Shown piece by piece: positions 32,610 to 41,200 of a DNA stretch of 64,000 bases. The translations under genes were made by a program, and so were the position numbers. Position 1 is the first letter of the stretch, and each line of letters starts with the position of its first letter. The notes under the pieces were generated by a model, which worked only from the letters and a program-made list of their open reading frames with translations, did no database searches and was not told the origin of the DNA. Source of the stretch: Actinoplanes sp. TBRC 11911 (GTDB lineage Bacteria; Actinomycetota; Actinomycetes; Mycobacteriales; Micromonosporaceae); contig NZ_JABBNC010000018.1 in the NCBI RefSeq assembly GCF_012933445.1, positions 1 through 64,000 on the forward strand. The letters are read 5' to 3'.

Positions 32610-33529
32610 TAGATCGCGTGTTGTTCACCAAGGGCCATGGCACCGGCAACGACTTCGTGATCGTCCCCGACCCGGACGGCGCGCTCGACCTGACTCCCGC
32701 GCAGGTCGCGGCCCTCTGCGACCGCCGGTTCGGCGTCGGCGCGGACGGGGTCCTGCGGGTGGTGCGCACGGCGAAGGACGCCGACGGAATGCCGTATTCG
32801 GCCGACGCCGAGTGGTTCATGGATTACCGCAACAGCGACGGTTCGGTCGCCGAGATGTGCGGCAACGGGGTCCGGGTCTTCACCCGCTACCTGCTGGAGA
32901 ACGGTCTGGCCAGCCCCGGCGAGACCGGCCTGCCGGTGGCCACGCGAGCCGGCGTCGTGCTCGCGCAGATCTTGGGCGACATCATCCGGGTGCGCATGAA
33001 AACCCCGCGTGTGTACGCCGCGAGCACCGCGACCGCCGGCGCCCTGACGTTCCCGGGCGTGGCCGTCGACTGCGGCAACCCGCATCTGGTGTGCGGTCTG
33101 CACGACGGGATGCGGCTGGAGACGCTCGACCTGTCGTCGGCGCCCGATTTCGATCCCGCCGTGTTCCCGCACGGGGTGAACGTCGAGTTCGTCCGGGACG
33201 CCGCGCCGGTCGACGGTGCCGATCTACACGTGGCGATGCGGGTCTACGAGCGCGGCGCGGGCGAGACGCTGTCCTGCGGGTCGGGGGCGCTCGCGGTCGG
33301 TGCCTCGGCGCTGCGCGACGCCGGCCGCACGACCGGGTCGGTGGCCGTGGACGTGCTCGGCGGCCGGCTGATCGTCGAGGCCGACGAGTCCGGCGACTGG
33401 TGGCTGTCGGGGCCGGCGGTGCTGGTGGCACAGGGCGAGATCGACGTGGCCGCGGTCAGCGGCGGTGGTGCGCGTGGCGACGATCGTGACCGTGGTGCGC
33501 GTGGTGACAGCGTGGTGGGCCGCCGATGA
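32606..33529 (+). CDS. dapF: Diaminopimelate epimerase
   Basis: A 307-residue enzyme that converts LL-diaminopimelate to meso-diaminopimelate for peptidoglycan and lysine. The two catalytic cysteines are in EMCGNGVRVF and LSCGSGALAV. It opens with FTKGHGTGNDFVIV, as usual. Start overlaps the miaA stop. The last 20 residues form a loose Gly/Arg/Asp tail (GGGARGDDRDRGARGD), and the stop overlaps the next start (ATGA). Confidence 0.96.
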   Translation: MIDRVLFTKGHGTGNDFVIVPDPDGALDLTPAQVAALCDRRFGVGADGVLRVVRTAKDADGMPYSADAEWFMDYRNSDGSVAEMCGNGVRVFTRYLLENGLASPGETGLPVATRAGVVLAQILGDIIRVRMKTPRVYAASTATAGALTFPGVAVDCGNPHLVCGLHDGMRLETLDLSSAPDFDPAVFPHGVNVEFVRDAAPVDGADLHVAMRVYERGAGETLSCGSGALAVGASALRDAGRTTGSVAVDVLGGRLIVEADESGDWWLSGPAVLVAQGEIDVAAVSGGGARGDDRDRGARGDSVVGRR

Positions 33530-34251
33530 TGGAACGGGTGGCGCATCGCGGCTACTCGGCCGTGGCGCCGGAGAACACGCTGCCCGCCTTCGCGGCGGCG
33601 ATCCGGGGCGGGGCGACGTTCGTCGAGTTCGACGTGCGCACCACCGCCGACGGGATCCCGGTGGTCATCCACGACCGCACCCTGGACCGCACCACGACCG
33701 GCACCGGCGACGTCGGGGAGCAGTCCTTTTCCGCGGTGGCCTCGGTGGACGCGGGTTCCTGGTTCTCGCCGGCGTATGCGGGTGTCCGGGTGCCGACCCT
33801 TGCCGAGACTCTGGACCTGGTGGGGCCCTCGGGCGTGCAGTTGCTCATGGAGATCAAGCGCCCGGCCACCCTGGAACAGGTGAAGACGATCGTCGACGTC
33901 GTCGCCGACCGGGGGCTGGCCGCGCGGACGATCGCGCAGAGCTTCGACCCTTCGGTGGTCGAGTTCGTCCGGCAGGTGGCGCCGTCCATGCGGCGTGGGT
34001 TGCTGCGCCTGCGCTTCGACCCGGCGGCACTGGAGCTGGCGCAGTCGCTGGGCGTGGTCTGCCTCAATCCGTCCACGGCCGACGTCCTGTCCGATTCGAC
34101 GCTGGTCGGCGCGATCGCCGGGGCCGGTATGACCGTGATGCCGTGGACCGCGAACGATATGACCGAATGGCCGGCTTTGGCCGCCGCGGGTGTGACCGGC
34201 TTGATCACCGACCACGTGGGCGAACTGTCCGGTTGGGACGGCGCCCGCTAG
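33526..34251 (+). CDS. Glycerophosphodiester phosphodiesterase
   Basis: A 241-residue GDPD with no signal peptide. Catalytic motifs: AHRGYSAVAPENTLPAF (His and the E-N of the active site), VEFDVRTTADGIPVVIHDRTLDRTT, and LLMEIKRP. It hydrolyses glycerophosphodiesters to glycerol 3-phosphate and an alcohol. It is the third ATGA-coupled gene of the miaA-dapF operon. Membrane lipid turnover is the likely context. Confidence 0.92.
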   Translation: MMERVAHRGYSAVAPENTLPAFAAAIRGGATFVEFDVRTTADGIPVVIHDRTLDRTTTGTGDVGEQSFSAVASVDAGSWFSPAYAGVRVPTLAETLDLVGPSGVQLLMEIKRPATLEQVKTIVDVVADRGLAARTIAQSFDPSVVEFVRQVAPSMRRGLLRLRFDPAALELAQSLGVVCLNPSTADVLSDSTLVGAIAGAGMTVMPWTANDMTEWPALAAAGVTGLITDHVGELSGWDGAR

Positions 34252-34283
34252 GGGTTTCGCCCCGCGCATCGGCCGGAACGTCG

Positions 34284-34315
34284 CGGACGGCCTGGGGGAT
34301 CGCCCAGGCCGTCCG
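34284..34315. terminator. Terminator between the GDPD and malic enzyme genes
   Basis: CGGACGGCCTGGG and CCCAGGCCGTCCG form a perfect 13-bp stem with a 6-base loop between two convergent genes. Confidence 0.8.
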
Positions 34316-34346
34316 TCAAATCCAGAAGACTTTTCCTACGCCGTAC

Positions 34347-35807
34347 CTAAAAGGTTTCTTCGGGGGCCTCTTGCAAGTCCGCCTCCGGAAGCGCCGCGGG
34401 GTTGGCCTGCGGGTGGAGGCCCCGGACGACCGCGCGGATGGCCGCCGCGACCGCCGGAGTCACCTTCGGGTCGAAGACGCTCGGGATGATCACCGTCGGG
34501 TTCAGCTTGTCCTCGCCCACCACGTCGGCGATCGCGCGGGCCGCCGCCAGAGCCATCTCCTCGGTGAACTCGGTGGCGCTGACGTCGAGCATGCCGCGGA
34601 AGACGCCGGGGAAGGCCAGCACGTTGTTGATCTGGTTGGGCTGGTCGGAGCGGCCGGTCGCCACGATCGCGGCGTGCTGGCGGGCCTCGCGCGGATCGAC
34701 CTCCGGGTCCGGGTTGGCCAGCGCGAAGACGATCGCCTTGTCGGCCATCTTGGCGATGTCGGCCCCGGTGAGCAGATTGGGCGCGCTGACGCCGATGAAG
34801 ACGTCCGCGCCGGCGATCGCACCGGGCAGATCACCCGCGTAGTTGGTCTTGTTGGTGTTCTCGGCCAGCCAGTGCCACGTCTCGGTCAGGTCCGGCATGC
34901 CGCGGTGCAGGGCACCCTTGCGGTCGTACGCGATGATGTCGCCCACGCCCTGGCGCAGCAGCAGCTTCATGATCGCCGTGCCCGCGGCGCCCGCCCCGGA
35001 GACCACGACGCGCACGTCCTCGAGGCGCTTGCCGACCACCCGCAACGCGTTGGTCAGCGCGGCCAGCACACAGATCGCGGTGCCGTGCTGGTCGTCGTGG
35101 AAGACCGGGATGTCCAGCTGCTCGCGCAGGCGCGCCTCGATCTCGAAGCAGCGCGGCGCGGCGATGTCCTCCAGATTGATGCCGCCGTACGCGGGAGCGA
35201 TCGCTTTCACGATGCGCACGATCTCGTCGGTGTCCTGGGTGTCCAGTACCACCGGCCACGCGTCCACCCCGCCGAACCGTTTGAACAGCGCGGCTTTGCC
35301 CTCCATCACCGGCATCGCGGCGGCCGGGCCGATGTTGCCCAGGCCGAGCACCGCGGAGCCGTCGCTGACCACGGCGACCGTGTTGCGTTTGATGGTGAGC
35401 CGGCGGGCGTCGGCCGGATTCTCGGCGATGGCCATGCAGACCCGGGCCACCCCCGGCGTGTACGCCCGGGACAGCTCGTCGCGGTTGCGCAAGGCGACCT
35501 TGGAGTGCACCTCGATCTTGCCGCCGAGGTGCAGCAGGAACGTGCGGTCGGAGACCTTGCGCACGTCCACGCCGTCGAGCTCCTCGAGCGTCTTGACGAC
35601 CGTGTCGGCGTGCGCGGAGTCGGCGGTGTCGCAGGTGAGGTCCACGACGACGTGCGTGGTGTCCGAGTCGACCACGTCGAGAGCGGTGACGATGGCGCCG
35701 GCCTCGCCGACGCAGGTGGTGAGACGGCCGATGGACGAGGCGTCCGCGGTCACTGCTATACGAATTGTGATCGAGAATCCTGCACTGGGCAGGCGGGTCG
35801 TCACCAC
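34347..35807 (-). CDS. NAD-dependent malic enzyme with ACT-like N-terminal domain
   Basis: A 486-residue enzyme that oxidatively decarboxylates malate to pyruvate. An ACT-like regulatory domain covers residues 8-85 (SITIRIAVTADASSIGRLTTCV). The malic core follows with YTPGVARVC, TVAVVSDGSAVLGLGNIGP, the metal-binding IPVFHDDQHGTA, and the Rossmann motif VVSGAGAAGTAI. GTG 35807 is chosen because GGAGGG sits six bases upstream; the frame opens 28 codons earlier without a ribosome binding site. Divergent from hflX across about 220 bases. Confidence 0.92.
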   Translation of the reverse strand: MVTTRLPSAGFSITIRIAVTADASSIGRLTTCVGEAGAIVTALDVVDSDTTHVVVDLTCDTADSAHADTVVKTLEELDGVDVRKVSDRTFLLHLGGKIEVHSKVALRNRDELSRAYTPGVARVCMAIAENPADARRLTIKRNTVAVVSDGSAVLGLGNIGPAAAMPVMEGKAALFKRFGGVDAWPVVLDTQDTDEIVRIVKAIAPAYGGINLEDIAAPRCFEIEARLREQLDIPVFHDDQHGTAICVLAALTNALRVVGKRLEDVRVVVSGAGAAGTAIMKLLLRQGVGDIIAYDRKGALHRGMPDLTETWHWLAENTNKTNYAGDLPGAIAGADVFIGVSAPNLLTGADIAKMADKAIVFALANPDPEVDPREARQHAAIVATGRSDQPNQINNVLAFPGVFRGMLDVSATEFTEEMALAAARAIADVVGEDKLNPTVIIPSVFDPKVTPAVAAAIRAVVRGLHPQANPAALPEADLQEAPEETF

Positions 35808-36012
35808 GGTGTTCCCTCCGACGCTGGCGGGTTTGTCACCGTAATCTTGCCTCTGCGGAATATCGGCTTCCATCCGGGTGGTTGAGACCATGTCCAGTCT
35901 TCAGTCCGTTGTTGGGTGGTGGGCGGGGCGGTTGGACGGGCGCACACTCGTACGAACGTCCGGCCCCGTTATGTGGATGCGCCCGGCACCTGTGACGTGC
36001 CACCCTTGGGCC

Positions 36013-36020
36013 GAGGAGGT
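36013..36020 (+). promoter_or_regulatory. Strong ribosome binding site that fixes the hflX start
   Basis: GAGGAGGT lies six bases before TTG 36027, so the rare TTG is the start rather than the upstream in-frame codons. Confidence 0.8.
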
Positions 36021-36026
36021 CTTCAT

Positions 36027-37448
36027 TTGACTACCAGTTTCCAGGCACCCGTTCTCGACGAGCCGGCCTACGATCCCACCACCGGCGAGCTGGAGCTCGA
36101 GGAACGGCGTTCGCTCCGGCGGGTCGCCGGCCTGTCCACCGAGCTCACCGATGTCACCGAGGTCGAGTACCGGCAGCTGCGACTCGAGCGGGTCGTCCTG
36201 GTCGGTGTCTGGACCGGGGGCAGCATCGCGGAGGCGGAGAATTCGCTCACCGAGCTGGCGGCGCTCGCCGAGACCGCCGGGTCGCAGGTCCTGGAGGGCT
36301 TGATCCAGCGGCGCTCCGAGATCGACCCGGCCACGTTCATCGGCCGGGGCAAGGTTGACGAGCTGTCCGCGGTGGTGCTCTCCACCGGCGCCGACACGGT
36401 GATCTGCGACGGCGAGCTCTCCCCGTCCCAGTTGCGCAACCTTGAGGAGCAGACCAAGGTCAAGGTCGTCGACCGGACCGCGCTGATCCTCGACATCTTC
36501 GCCCAGCACGCGAAGAGCAAAGAGGGTAAGGCGCAGGTCGAGCTGGCCCAGCTGCAGTACCTGTTGCCGCGTCTGCGTGGCTGGGGTCAGACCCTGTCCC
36601 GCCAGACCGGTGGTTCCGGCCGTGGTGGCGGTGCCGGCGGCGGTGTGGGTCTGCGTGGTCCCGGTGAGACCAAGCTCGAGACCGACCGGCGGCGGATCAC
36701 CCAGCGCATCTCCCGGCTGCGGCGCGAGATCAAGGGCATGCGCGTGCAGCGGCAGACCAAGCGGTCGCGTCGTTCCAACAGCGGTGTCCCGGCCGTGGCC
36801 ATCGCGGGTTACACGAACGCCGGCAAGTCCAGCCTGCTCAACCGTCTGACCCAGGCGGGCGTGCTGGTCGAGGACGCGTTGTTCGCCACGCTGGACCCGA
36901 CCACCCGTCGTGCCTCGGCCGAGGACGGCCGTGTCTACACGCTCTCCGACACCGTCGGTTTCGTGCGGCATCTGCCCCATCAGATCGTCGAGGCGTTCCG
37001 GTCCACCCTCGAAGAGGTCTCGTACGCGGATCTGGTCGTCCACGTCGTGGATGGTGCACACCCCGACCCCGAGGGTCAGGTCAGCGCCGTTCGCGAGGTG
37101 CTCGGCGAGGTCGGGGCCGAGAAGATCAACGAGCTCCTGGTGATCAACAAGGTGGACGCGGCCGACGAGGAGACCATCCTGCGGCTGAAGCGCACCTGGC
37201 CCGGGGCCGTCTTCGTGTCGGCACGCAGCGGTGCGGGCATCGACGAACTGCATGCCGCGATCGCCGACCGGCTGCCGCGGCCCGCGGTGGATCTGCGCGT
37301 TCTGCTGCCGTATGACCGCGGTGATCTGGTTGCCCGAATTCATCGGACCGGTCAGGTACTGCAAACCACCTATCTGGACGAGGGAACCGAGCTTCGGGTA
37401 CGCGTCGGCGAGCACCTCGCTGCCGACCTGGAGTCGTACCGATACTGA
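36027..37448 (+). CDS. hflX: GTPase HflX
   Basis: A 473-residue ribosome-associated GTPase that splits stalled ribosomes under stress. The N-terminal HflX domain includes LIQRRSEIDPATFIGRGKVDEL; a glycine-rich linker (GRGGGAGGGVGLRGPGETKLE) leads to the coiled coil and G domain. GTPase motifs: G1 GYTNAGKSSLL, G2 in DPTTRR, G3 DTVGF, G4 NKVD. TTG start with a strong Shine-Dalgarno. Confidence 0.96.
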   Translation: MTTSFQAPVLDEPAYDPTTGELELEERRSLRRVAGLSTELTDVTEVEYRQLRLERVVLVGVWTGGSIAEAENSLTELAALAETAGSQVLEGLIQRRSEIDPATFIGRGKVDELSAVVLSTGADTVICDGELSPSQLRNLEEQTKVKVVDRTALILDIFAQHAKSKEGKAQVELAQLQYLLPRLRGWGQTLSRQTGGSGRGGGAGGGVGLRGPGETKLETDRRRITQRISRLRREIKGMRVQRQTKRSRRSNSGVPAVAIAGYTNAGKSSLLNRLTQAGVLVEDALFATLDPTTRRASAEDGRVYTLSDTVGFVRHLPHQIVEAFRSTLEEVSYADLVVHVVDGAHPDPEGQVSAVREVLGEVGAEKINELLVINKVDAADEETILRLKRTWPGAVFVSARSGAGIDELHAAIADRLPRPAVDLRVLLPYDRGDLVARIHRTGQVLQTTYLDEGTELRVRVGEHLAADLESYRY

Positions 37449-37541
37449 GCGTGTAACGACAAAGCGGGCGCGACGGGCTTCACGGCCTGCGTTGATCCAC
37501 GCGTCACACGGGCACGGGGCGCCGCATGCGACACTGATCGG

Positions 37542-39443
37542 ATGCGGCGTCTCGTTCTCCCGATCATCATGGCCTTCGGCCTGGTGATGATTGGGTCGTC
37601 CGGTGCATTTGCGGACGATCCGGCCCCCGTCGTCAGTGCGCCCGCGACGCCCGGGAAGAAGCTTTGCAAGATTGCGGACGGTGACCTCGACGAGCTGTCC
37701 GGCATGGTGGCGACCAAGACCGGCTACATCGTGATCAACGACAGCAGCCCGGATGCGCAACACCGAAAGGTGTTCTTCCTGGACACCAAGTGCAAGGTGA
37801 AGGACTCGGTCGCCTTCCCCACCACGCCTCGCGACCCCGAGGATCTGATCCTCTCGCCCGACGGCAAGAAGCTGTGGATCGCCGACACCGGCGACAACGA
37901 CTACACCGACCCGAACGAGAGCCGTTCCTCGGTCGTGCTGTGGACGATGAACGCCGACGGCTCCAGCAAGCCGTCGCTGCACCGCCTCTCCTATCCGGAG
38001 GGCGATCATCACGACGCCGAGGCGCTGCTGCTCAACGGCGACGGCACCCCGTTGATCGTGACCAAAGAGGTCGGCAAGCCGGCGTACATCTATCAGCCGA
38101 CCGGCGCGCTCAAGACCAACAACGAAGAGGGCGTCCCGCTCAAGCGTGTGGGCGAGATCACCATCAACGGCACCACCACGTCCGGCCCGCCGCTCGCCCG
38201 CATCGGTAACCGCACGGTCGTCGGCGGCGCGATCCTGGCCGGCGGGACGAAGGTGGCGCTGCGCACCTACACCGACGCGCTCGAGTGGGATGTCAAGAAC
38301 GGTGACGTGCTCGCCGCGCTGAAGGAGAAGCCGCGCACCACCGGCCTGCCCGACGAGCCGCAGGGTGAGGCGATCACCTACAGCGCCGACGGCGCCAGCT
38401 TCCTCACCGTCTCCGACATGTCCGGCGACGAGAAGGCCGCGAACTACATCCGGTCCTACACGCCCGCGACCAAGGTCGCCGCGGTGGCCAAGGGCGGCGG
38501 CGTCGACGGCGGCAAGAAGTGGTACGACGGCGTCACCATCGGCGAGGTCAAGTCCTTGCTGGGCGGCGTCGGCCTGCTCGGCCTGCTCCTGGTGGGCGCC
38601 GGCGTCTTCGGCATCGTGAAGCACCGCAAGAAGGTGCGCGACATGCCCGCTCCGGCGTCGGAGGAGTACGACAACCCGCTCGCCGGGGATCCGGAGACCG
38701 AGTTGATCGGGGTTGGCGGGGCCGCGCAGAAGGCCGGTGTGTACGGCGCGGGTGCGGGTCCGGGTGGTGCAACGGCGGGCGCTCGGTCCGGGCCGGTCTA
38801 CGGCAGCGGCGGCGGCGCGTCGGGTGGTGCGGCCGGCCAGCGGGGCGGTGGCGCCCCGGTTTATGGGCGGCCGAACGGCCAGCAGCCTTCCCGGAACGGC
38901 AATGGGCCGCAGGGTCAGCCCGGTCGGGGTCCGCAGGGGCAACCGGCTCGCGGTCCGCAGGGGCAACCCGCTCGTGGTCCGCAGGGGCAGCCCGCGGGTC
39001 CGCAGGGGCAACCGGCTCGTGGTGGTCAGCCCGCGCGTGGTCCCCAGGGGCAACCGGCTCGTGGTCCGCAGGGTCAGCCCGCTCGCGGTCCGCAGGGTCA
39101 GCCCGCGGGGCCGCAGGGGCAGCCCGCTCGTGGTCCGCAAGGTCAGCCCGCGCGGGGACCGCAGGGACAGCCACCGCGTGGTCCGCAAGGTCAGCCGCCC
39201 CGGGGTCCGCAGGGGCAGCCCGCTCGTGCTCCCCAGCCGCCGCGTGGTCCGCAGGGTCAGCCACCGCGGGGTCCGCAGGGCCAGCCTGGCCGGGGTCCGC
39301 AGCCTCCGCGCGGTCCCCAGGCCCAGCCCGGCGGCGGCCGTGGCGGCGACGGTGTTTATGGCCAGTCACCGCGCGGGGACGGCTATTCCGACTACCAGCC
39401 GCGCCGCGAGGACCGCTACGACCCCGGGTACGGCCGGCGCTAG
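37542..39443 (+). CDS. Exported beta-propeller protein with membrane anchor and collagen-like Gly-Pro-Gln tail
   Basis: A 633-residue protein. A signal peptide covers residues 1-25 (IIMAFGLVMIGSSGAFA), followed by a propeller-like extracellular domain (DLDELSGMVATKTGYIVIND, RDPEDLILSPDGKKLWIADTGDN, PQGEAITYSADGASFLTVSD) to about residue 335. One transmembrane helix is near 347-370 (GGVGLLGLLLVGAGVFGIV), then a basic stop-transfer. The cytoplasmic tail (about 380-633) is low complexity with some eighteen GPQGQPAR/GPQGQPP-type octads and ends in Tyr/Arg/Asp repeats. A similar topology occurs in other actinobacterial membrane-bound propeller proteins. Function unknown. A -10-like GACACT ends six bases before the ATG. 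Confidence 0.8.
   Translation: MRRLVLPIIMAFGLVMIGSSGAFADDPAPVVSAPATPGKKLCKIADGDLDELSGMVATKTGYIVINDSSPDAQHRKVFFLDTKCKVKDSVAFPTTPRDPEDLILSPDGKKLWIADTGDNDYTDPNESRSSVVLWTMNADGSSKPSLHRLSYPEGDHHDAEALLLNGDGTPLIVTKEVGKPAYIYQPTGALKTNNEEGVPLKRVGEITINGTTTSGPPLARIGNRTVVGGAILAGGTKVALRTYTDALEWDVKNGDVLAALKEKPRTTGLPDEPQGEAITYSADGASFLTVSDMSGDEKAANYIRSYTPATKVAAVAKGGGVDGGKKWYDGVTIGEVKSLLGGVGLLGLLLVGAGVFGIVKHRKKVRDMPAPASEEYDNPLAGDPETELIGVGGAAQKAGVYGAGAGPGGATAGARSGPVYGSGGGASGGAAGQRGGGAPVYGRPNGQQPSRNGNGPQGQPGRGPQGQPARGPQGQPARGPQGQPAGPQGQPARGGQPARGPQGQPARGPQGQPARGPQGQPAGPQGQPARGPQGQPARGPQGQPPRGPQGQPPRGPQGQPARAPQPPRGPQGQPPRGPQGQPGRGPQPPRGPQAQPGGGRGGDGVYGQSPRGDGYSDYQPRREDRYDPGYGRR
38925..39330. repeat. 24-bp coding repeat (GPQGQPAR) in the tail
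   Basis: GGTCCGCAGGGGCARCC and variants recur about every 24 bases, near eighteen times, with some 15- and 21-base units. It codes for the Gly-Pro-Gln-rich tail and is likely variable in copy number. Confidence 0.9.
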
Positions 39444-39518
39444 CCCACTCCGGCACCCGAACACGGTCTCGGCCCCGAGGGCGCTCTCGGCAGGCGCTGG
39501 GGACCGACGTGGAGACCC

Positions 39519-39546
39519 AAAGGCCGGGCCCTCGGGCCCGGCCTTT
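39519..39546. terminator. Bidirectional terminator before lexA's 3' end
   Basis: AAAGGCCGGGCC and GGCCCGGCCTTT form a perfect 12-bp stem with the tetraloop CTCG; A and T runs on the two sides make it work in both directions between convergent genes. Confidence 0.9.
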
Positions 39547-39597
39547 CTCGGTGAGCCGGTTCGTGATCTCGGCGGCGAGCGCTTCGACCCGAGGCCC

Positions 39598-40395
39598 TCA
39601 AACCCGCCGCAAGACCGCGACCACCCGGCCCATGATCGTTGCGTCATCGCCCGGGATCGGGTCGAAGGCCGGGTTCGCCGGCATCAGCCACACGTGCCCG
39701 TCGCGCTGCCGATAGCTCTTCACCGTCGCCTCGCCGTCGATCATCGCGGCCACGATGTCGCCGGCGGTCGCGGTCGGCTGCTGGCGCACCACGACCCAGT
39801 CGCCGTTGCAGATCGCGGCGTCGATCATCGAGTCGCCCTTGACCTCGAGCATGAAGACGTCGCCCTCGCCGACCAGCTCGCGCGGCAGCGGGAAGAACTC
39901 TTCCACCGCCTGCTCGGCCAGGATCGGGCCGCCGGCGGCGATGCGGCCGACGAGCGGAACATACGCAGGCTGGGGGCGGGCGGCCCGCAGCGCGTCGTCG
40001 TCCACCATCTCGCTGGGGGAGCGCACGTCGACCGCCCGCGGACGGTTCGGGTCGCGGCGCAGGAAGCCCTTGGTCTCCAGCGCCTTCAGCTGATAGGCCA
40101 CGCTGGACGGCGACACCAGGCCGACCGCCTCGCCGATCTCACGCACGCTCGGCGGATAGCCGTAGCGCTCCACCCAGTCGCGGATGAACTCGAGGATTCG
40201 CCGTTGCCGGGCGGTCAGCTCGCTGGTGACCGGGTCGGGGAACTGCGAGACCACGGGCGTGACCGAGCGCAGCTGCGGCGCGTCGGCGGCGGTCGAGCGG
40301 GCCCGGCCCGCCGATCGGCGCCGCAGTGTCGCGGGCGTGCTCTCGGGCTTGTTGATCTGCTGGTGTTGCCGGCTCGTCCGGTCGTCGGTCGACAC
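39598..40395 (-). CDS. lexA: SOS repressor LexA
   Basis: A 265-residue LexA. The winged HTH (about residues 58-125) reads LTARQRRILEFIRDWVERYGYPPSVREIGEAVGLVSPSSVAYQLKAL in two parts, and the S24-type peptidase domain is C-terminal. The cleavage bond is Ala-Gly in VGRIAAGGPIL; the catalytic Ser is in VKGDSMIDA and the Lys in GEATVKSY. A 55-residue basic, disordered N-terminal extension precedes the HTH, longer than in E. coli but usual in actinomycetes. GTG 40395 is chosen for its GGGAGGG site. It represses itself, the divergent LysM gene and recA. Confidence 0.95.
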   Translation of the reverse strand: MSTDDRTSRQHQQINKPESTPATLRRRSAGRARSTAADAPQLRSVTPVVSQFPDPVTSELTARQRRILEFIRDWVERYGYPPSVREIGEAVGLVSPSSVAYQLKALETKGFLRRDPNRPRAVDVRSPSEMVDDDALRAARPQPAYVPLVGRIAAGGPILAEQAVEEFFPLPRELVGEGDVFMLEVKGDSMIDAAICNGDWVVVRQQPTATAGDIVAAMIDGEATVKSYRQRDGHVWLMPANPAFDPIPGDDATIMGRVVAVLRRV

Positions 40396-40522
40396 GTCCG
40401 CCCTCCCTGTCGGCCAGTGCCCGTGGGGTGGGCACGTGGAGCACATCGCGGAGCCGTGGCCGGATGCCGTGGGGATGGCGTCCGCCCGGCTGACCCCTTT
40501 GACCGAGAACCGTAATGGTGCG

Positions 40523-40551
40523 GTACGACATATTCAAACATCTGTACGACA
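40523..40551. promoter_or_regulatory. Direct repeats GTACGACAT, 20 bp apart, lexA side
   Basis: GTACGACAT occurs at 40523-40531 and 40543-40551, exactly two helical turns apart, between the lexA start and the 32-base palindrome. Each carries the GTAC half of the LexA-like sites but not the GTTC half. A regulator binding on one face of the DNA is possible. Confidence 0.4.
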
Positions 40552-40609
40552 TTCTTCCGGCGTGTCGCCCACAAGTGCTCGACTTCCGCACAGGTGTTCT
40601 GATAGACCG

Positions 40610-40641
40610 TCGTACGGGCGTTCGATCGAACGCCCGTACGA
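40610..40641. promoter_or_regulatory. 32-base perfect palindrome, SOS operator shared by lexA and the LysM gene
   Basis: The left half is TCGTACGGGCGTTCGA and the right half is its exact complement. It contains two overlapping, oppositely directed GTAC-N4-GTTC sites (CGTACGGGCGTTCG and CGAACGCCCGTACG), the same pattern seen twice upstream of recA. It lies 26 bases before the LysM gene and 214 bases before lexA. A -10-like TAGACC sits at 40603-40608 on its left flank for the plus-strand gene. Confidence 0.75.
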
Positions 40642-40666
40642 AGATCGTCATCTGCGGGGAGTCGTC

Positions 40667-41125
40667 ATGGTCGGTCATGGCCTTCGGCACGCCGAGTCTT
40701 CACGCGCCTTCGCTCCGATCGAGCGGCCGTGGCGCCTGGCCCGCCATGCTCCGGTCAAACGGCCCTTGCATCCGACCCGGCGCGCTCCGATCGAGCGACC
40801 CCTACGTGGCACCCGAGCCGCTCCGGTCGAGCGACCCCTGCGTCTGACCCGCCGCGGCCGGGCCGTGGTTCTCGTCTTGCTCGTGCTGGCCGCGTCACTG
40901 GCGAGTGTCGTGTTGTTCACGACGGCGTCGCGCGCCGAGCAACTGCCGTCCACCGCGCCGCCGACGGTGGTGGTCCACCGCGGCGACACCCTCTGGGACG
41001 TCGCGGCGCGCGTCTTCCCTGGTCAAGACATCCGGGCGGCGGTCGACGAGCTGCGCCGGGCGAACGATTTGCGGGGATTCGGCGTACGGGAAGGGCAGCT
41101 TTTGATCTTGCCAACGGCGCAATGA
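40667..41125 (+). CDS. LysM protein, probable SOS-induced cell-division suppressor (ChiZ/DivS/YneA-like)
   Basis: A 152-residue membrane protein. Residues 12-62 hold four basic repeats of 12-13 residues (RAPIERPLRGTR, AAPVERPLRLTR). One transmembrane helix is near 66-88 (AVVLVLLVLAASLASVVLF), and a C-terminal extracellular LysM domain binds peptidoglycan (VVHRGDTLWDVAARVFPGQ ... VREGQLLILP). In mycobacteria and corynebacteria the gene divergent from lexA encodes an SOS-induced division inhibitor of this layout (Rv2719c/ChiZ, DivS). The shared palindromic operator supports the same role here. ATG 40667 has GGGGAG upstream. Confidence 0.82.
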   Translation: MVGHGLRHAESSRAFAPIERPWRLARHAPVKRPLHPTRRAPIERPLRGTRAAPVERPLRLTRRGRAVVLVLLVLAASLASVVLFTTASRAEQLPSTAPPTVVVHRGDTLWDVAARVFPGQDIRAAVDELRRANDLRGFGVREGQLLILPTAQ

Positions 41126-41143
41126 TCACGGCATTGCGTGATC
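41124..41143 (+). terminator. Short hairpin after the LysM gene
   Basis: GATCACG and CGTGATC pair over seven bases with a 6-base loop, overlapping the stop codon. Weak. Confidence 0.35.
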
Positions 41144-41200
41144 GCCGGTCAACCGCACGTGTTGTGTCGGAAAATAGGGCGCGCCGAGCCGCCGTTGAAC

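Noticed and set aside
35901..39188. 1095-residue open frame on the minus strand
   Set aside because: It is antisense to hflX and the propeller gene, is composed of Leu/Arg/Thr repeats forced by the GC-rich repeat DNA, and has no ribosome binding site.
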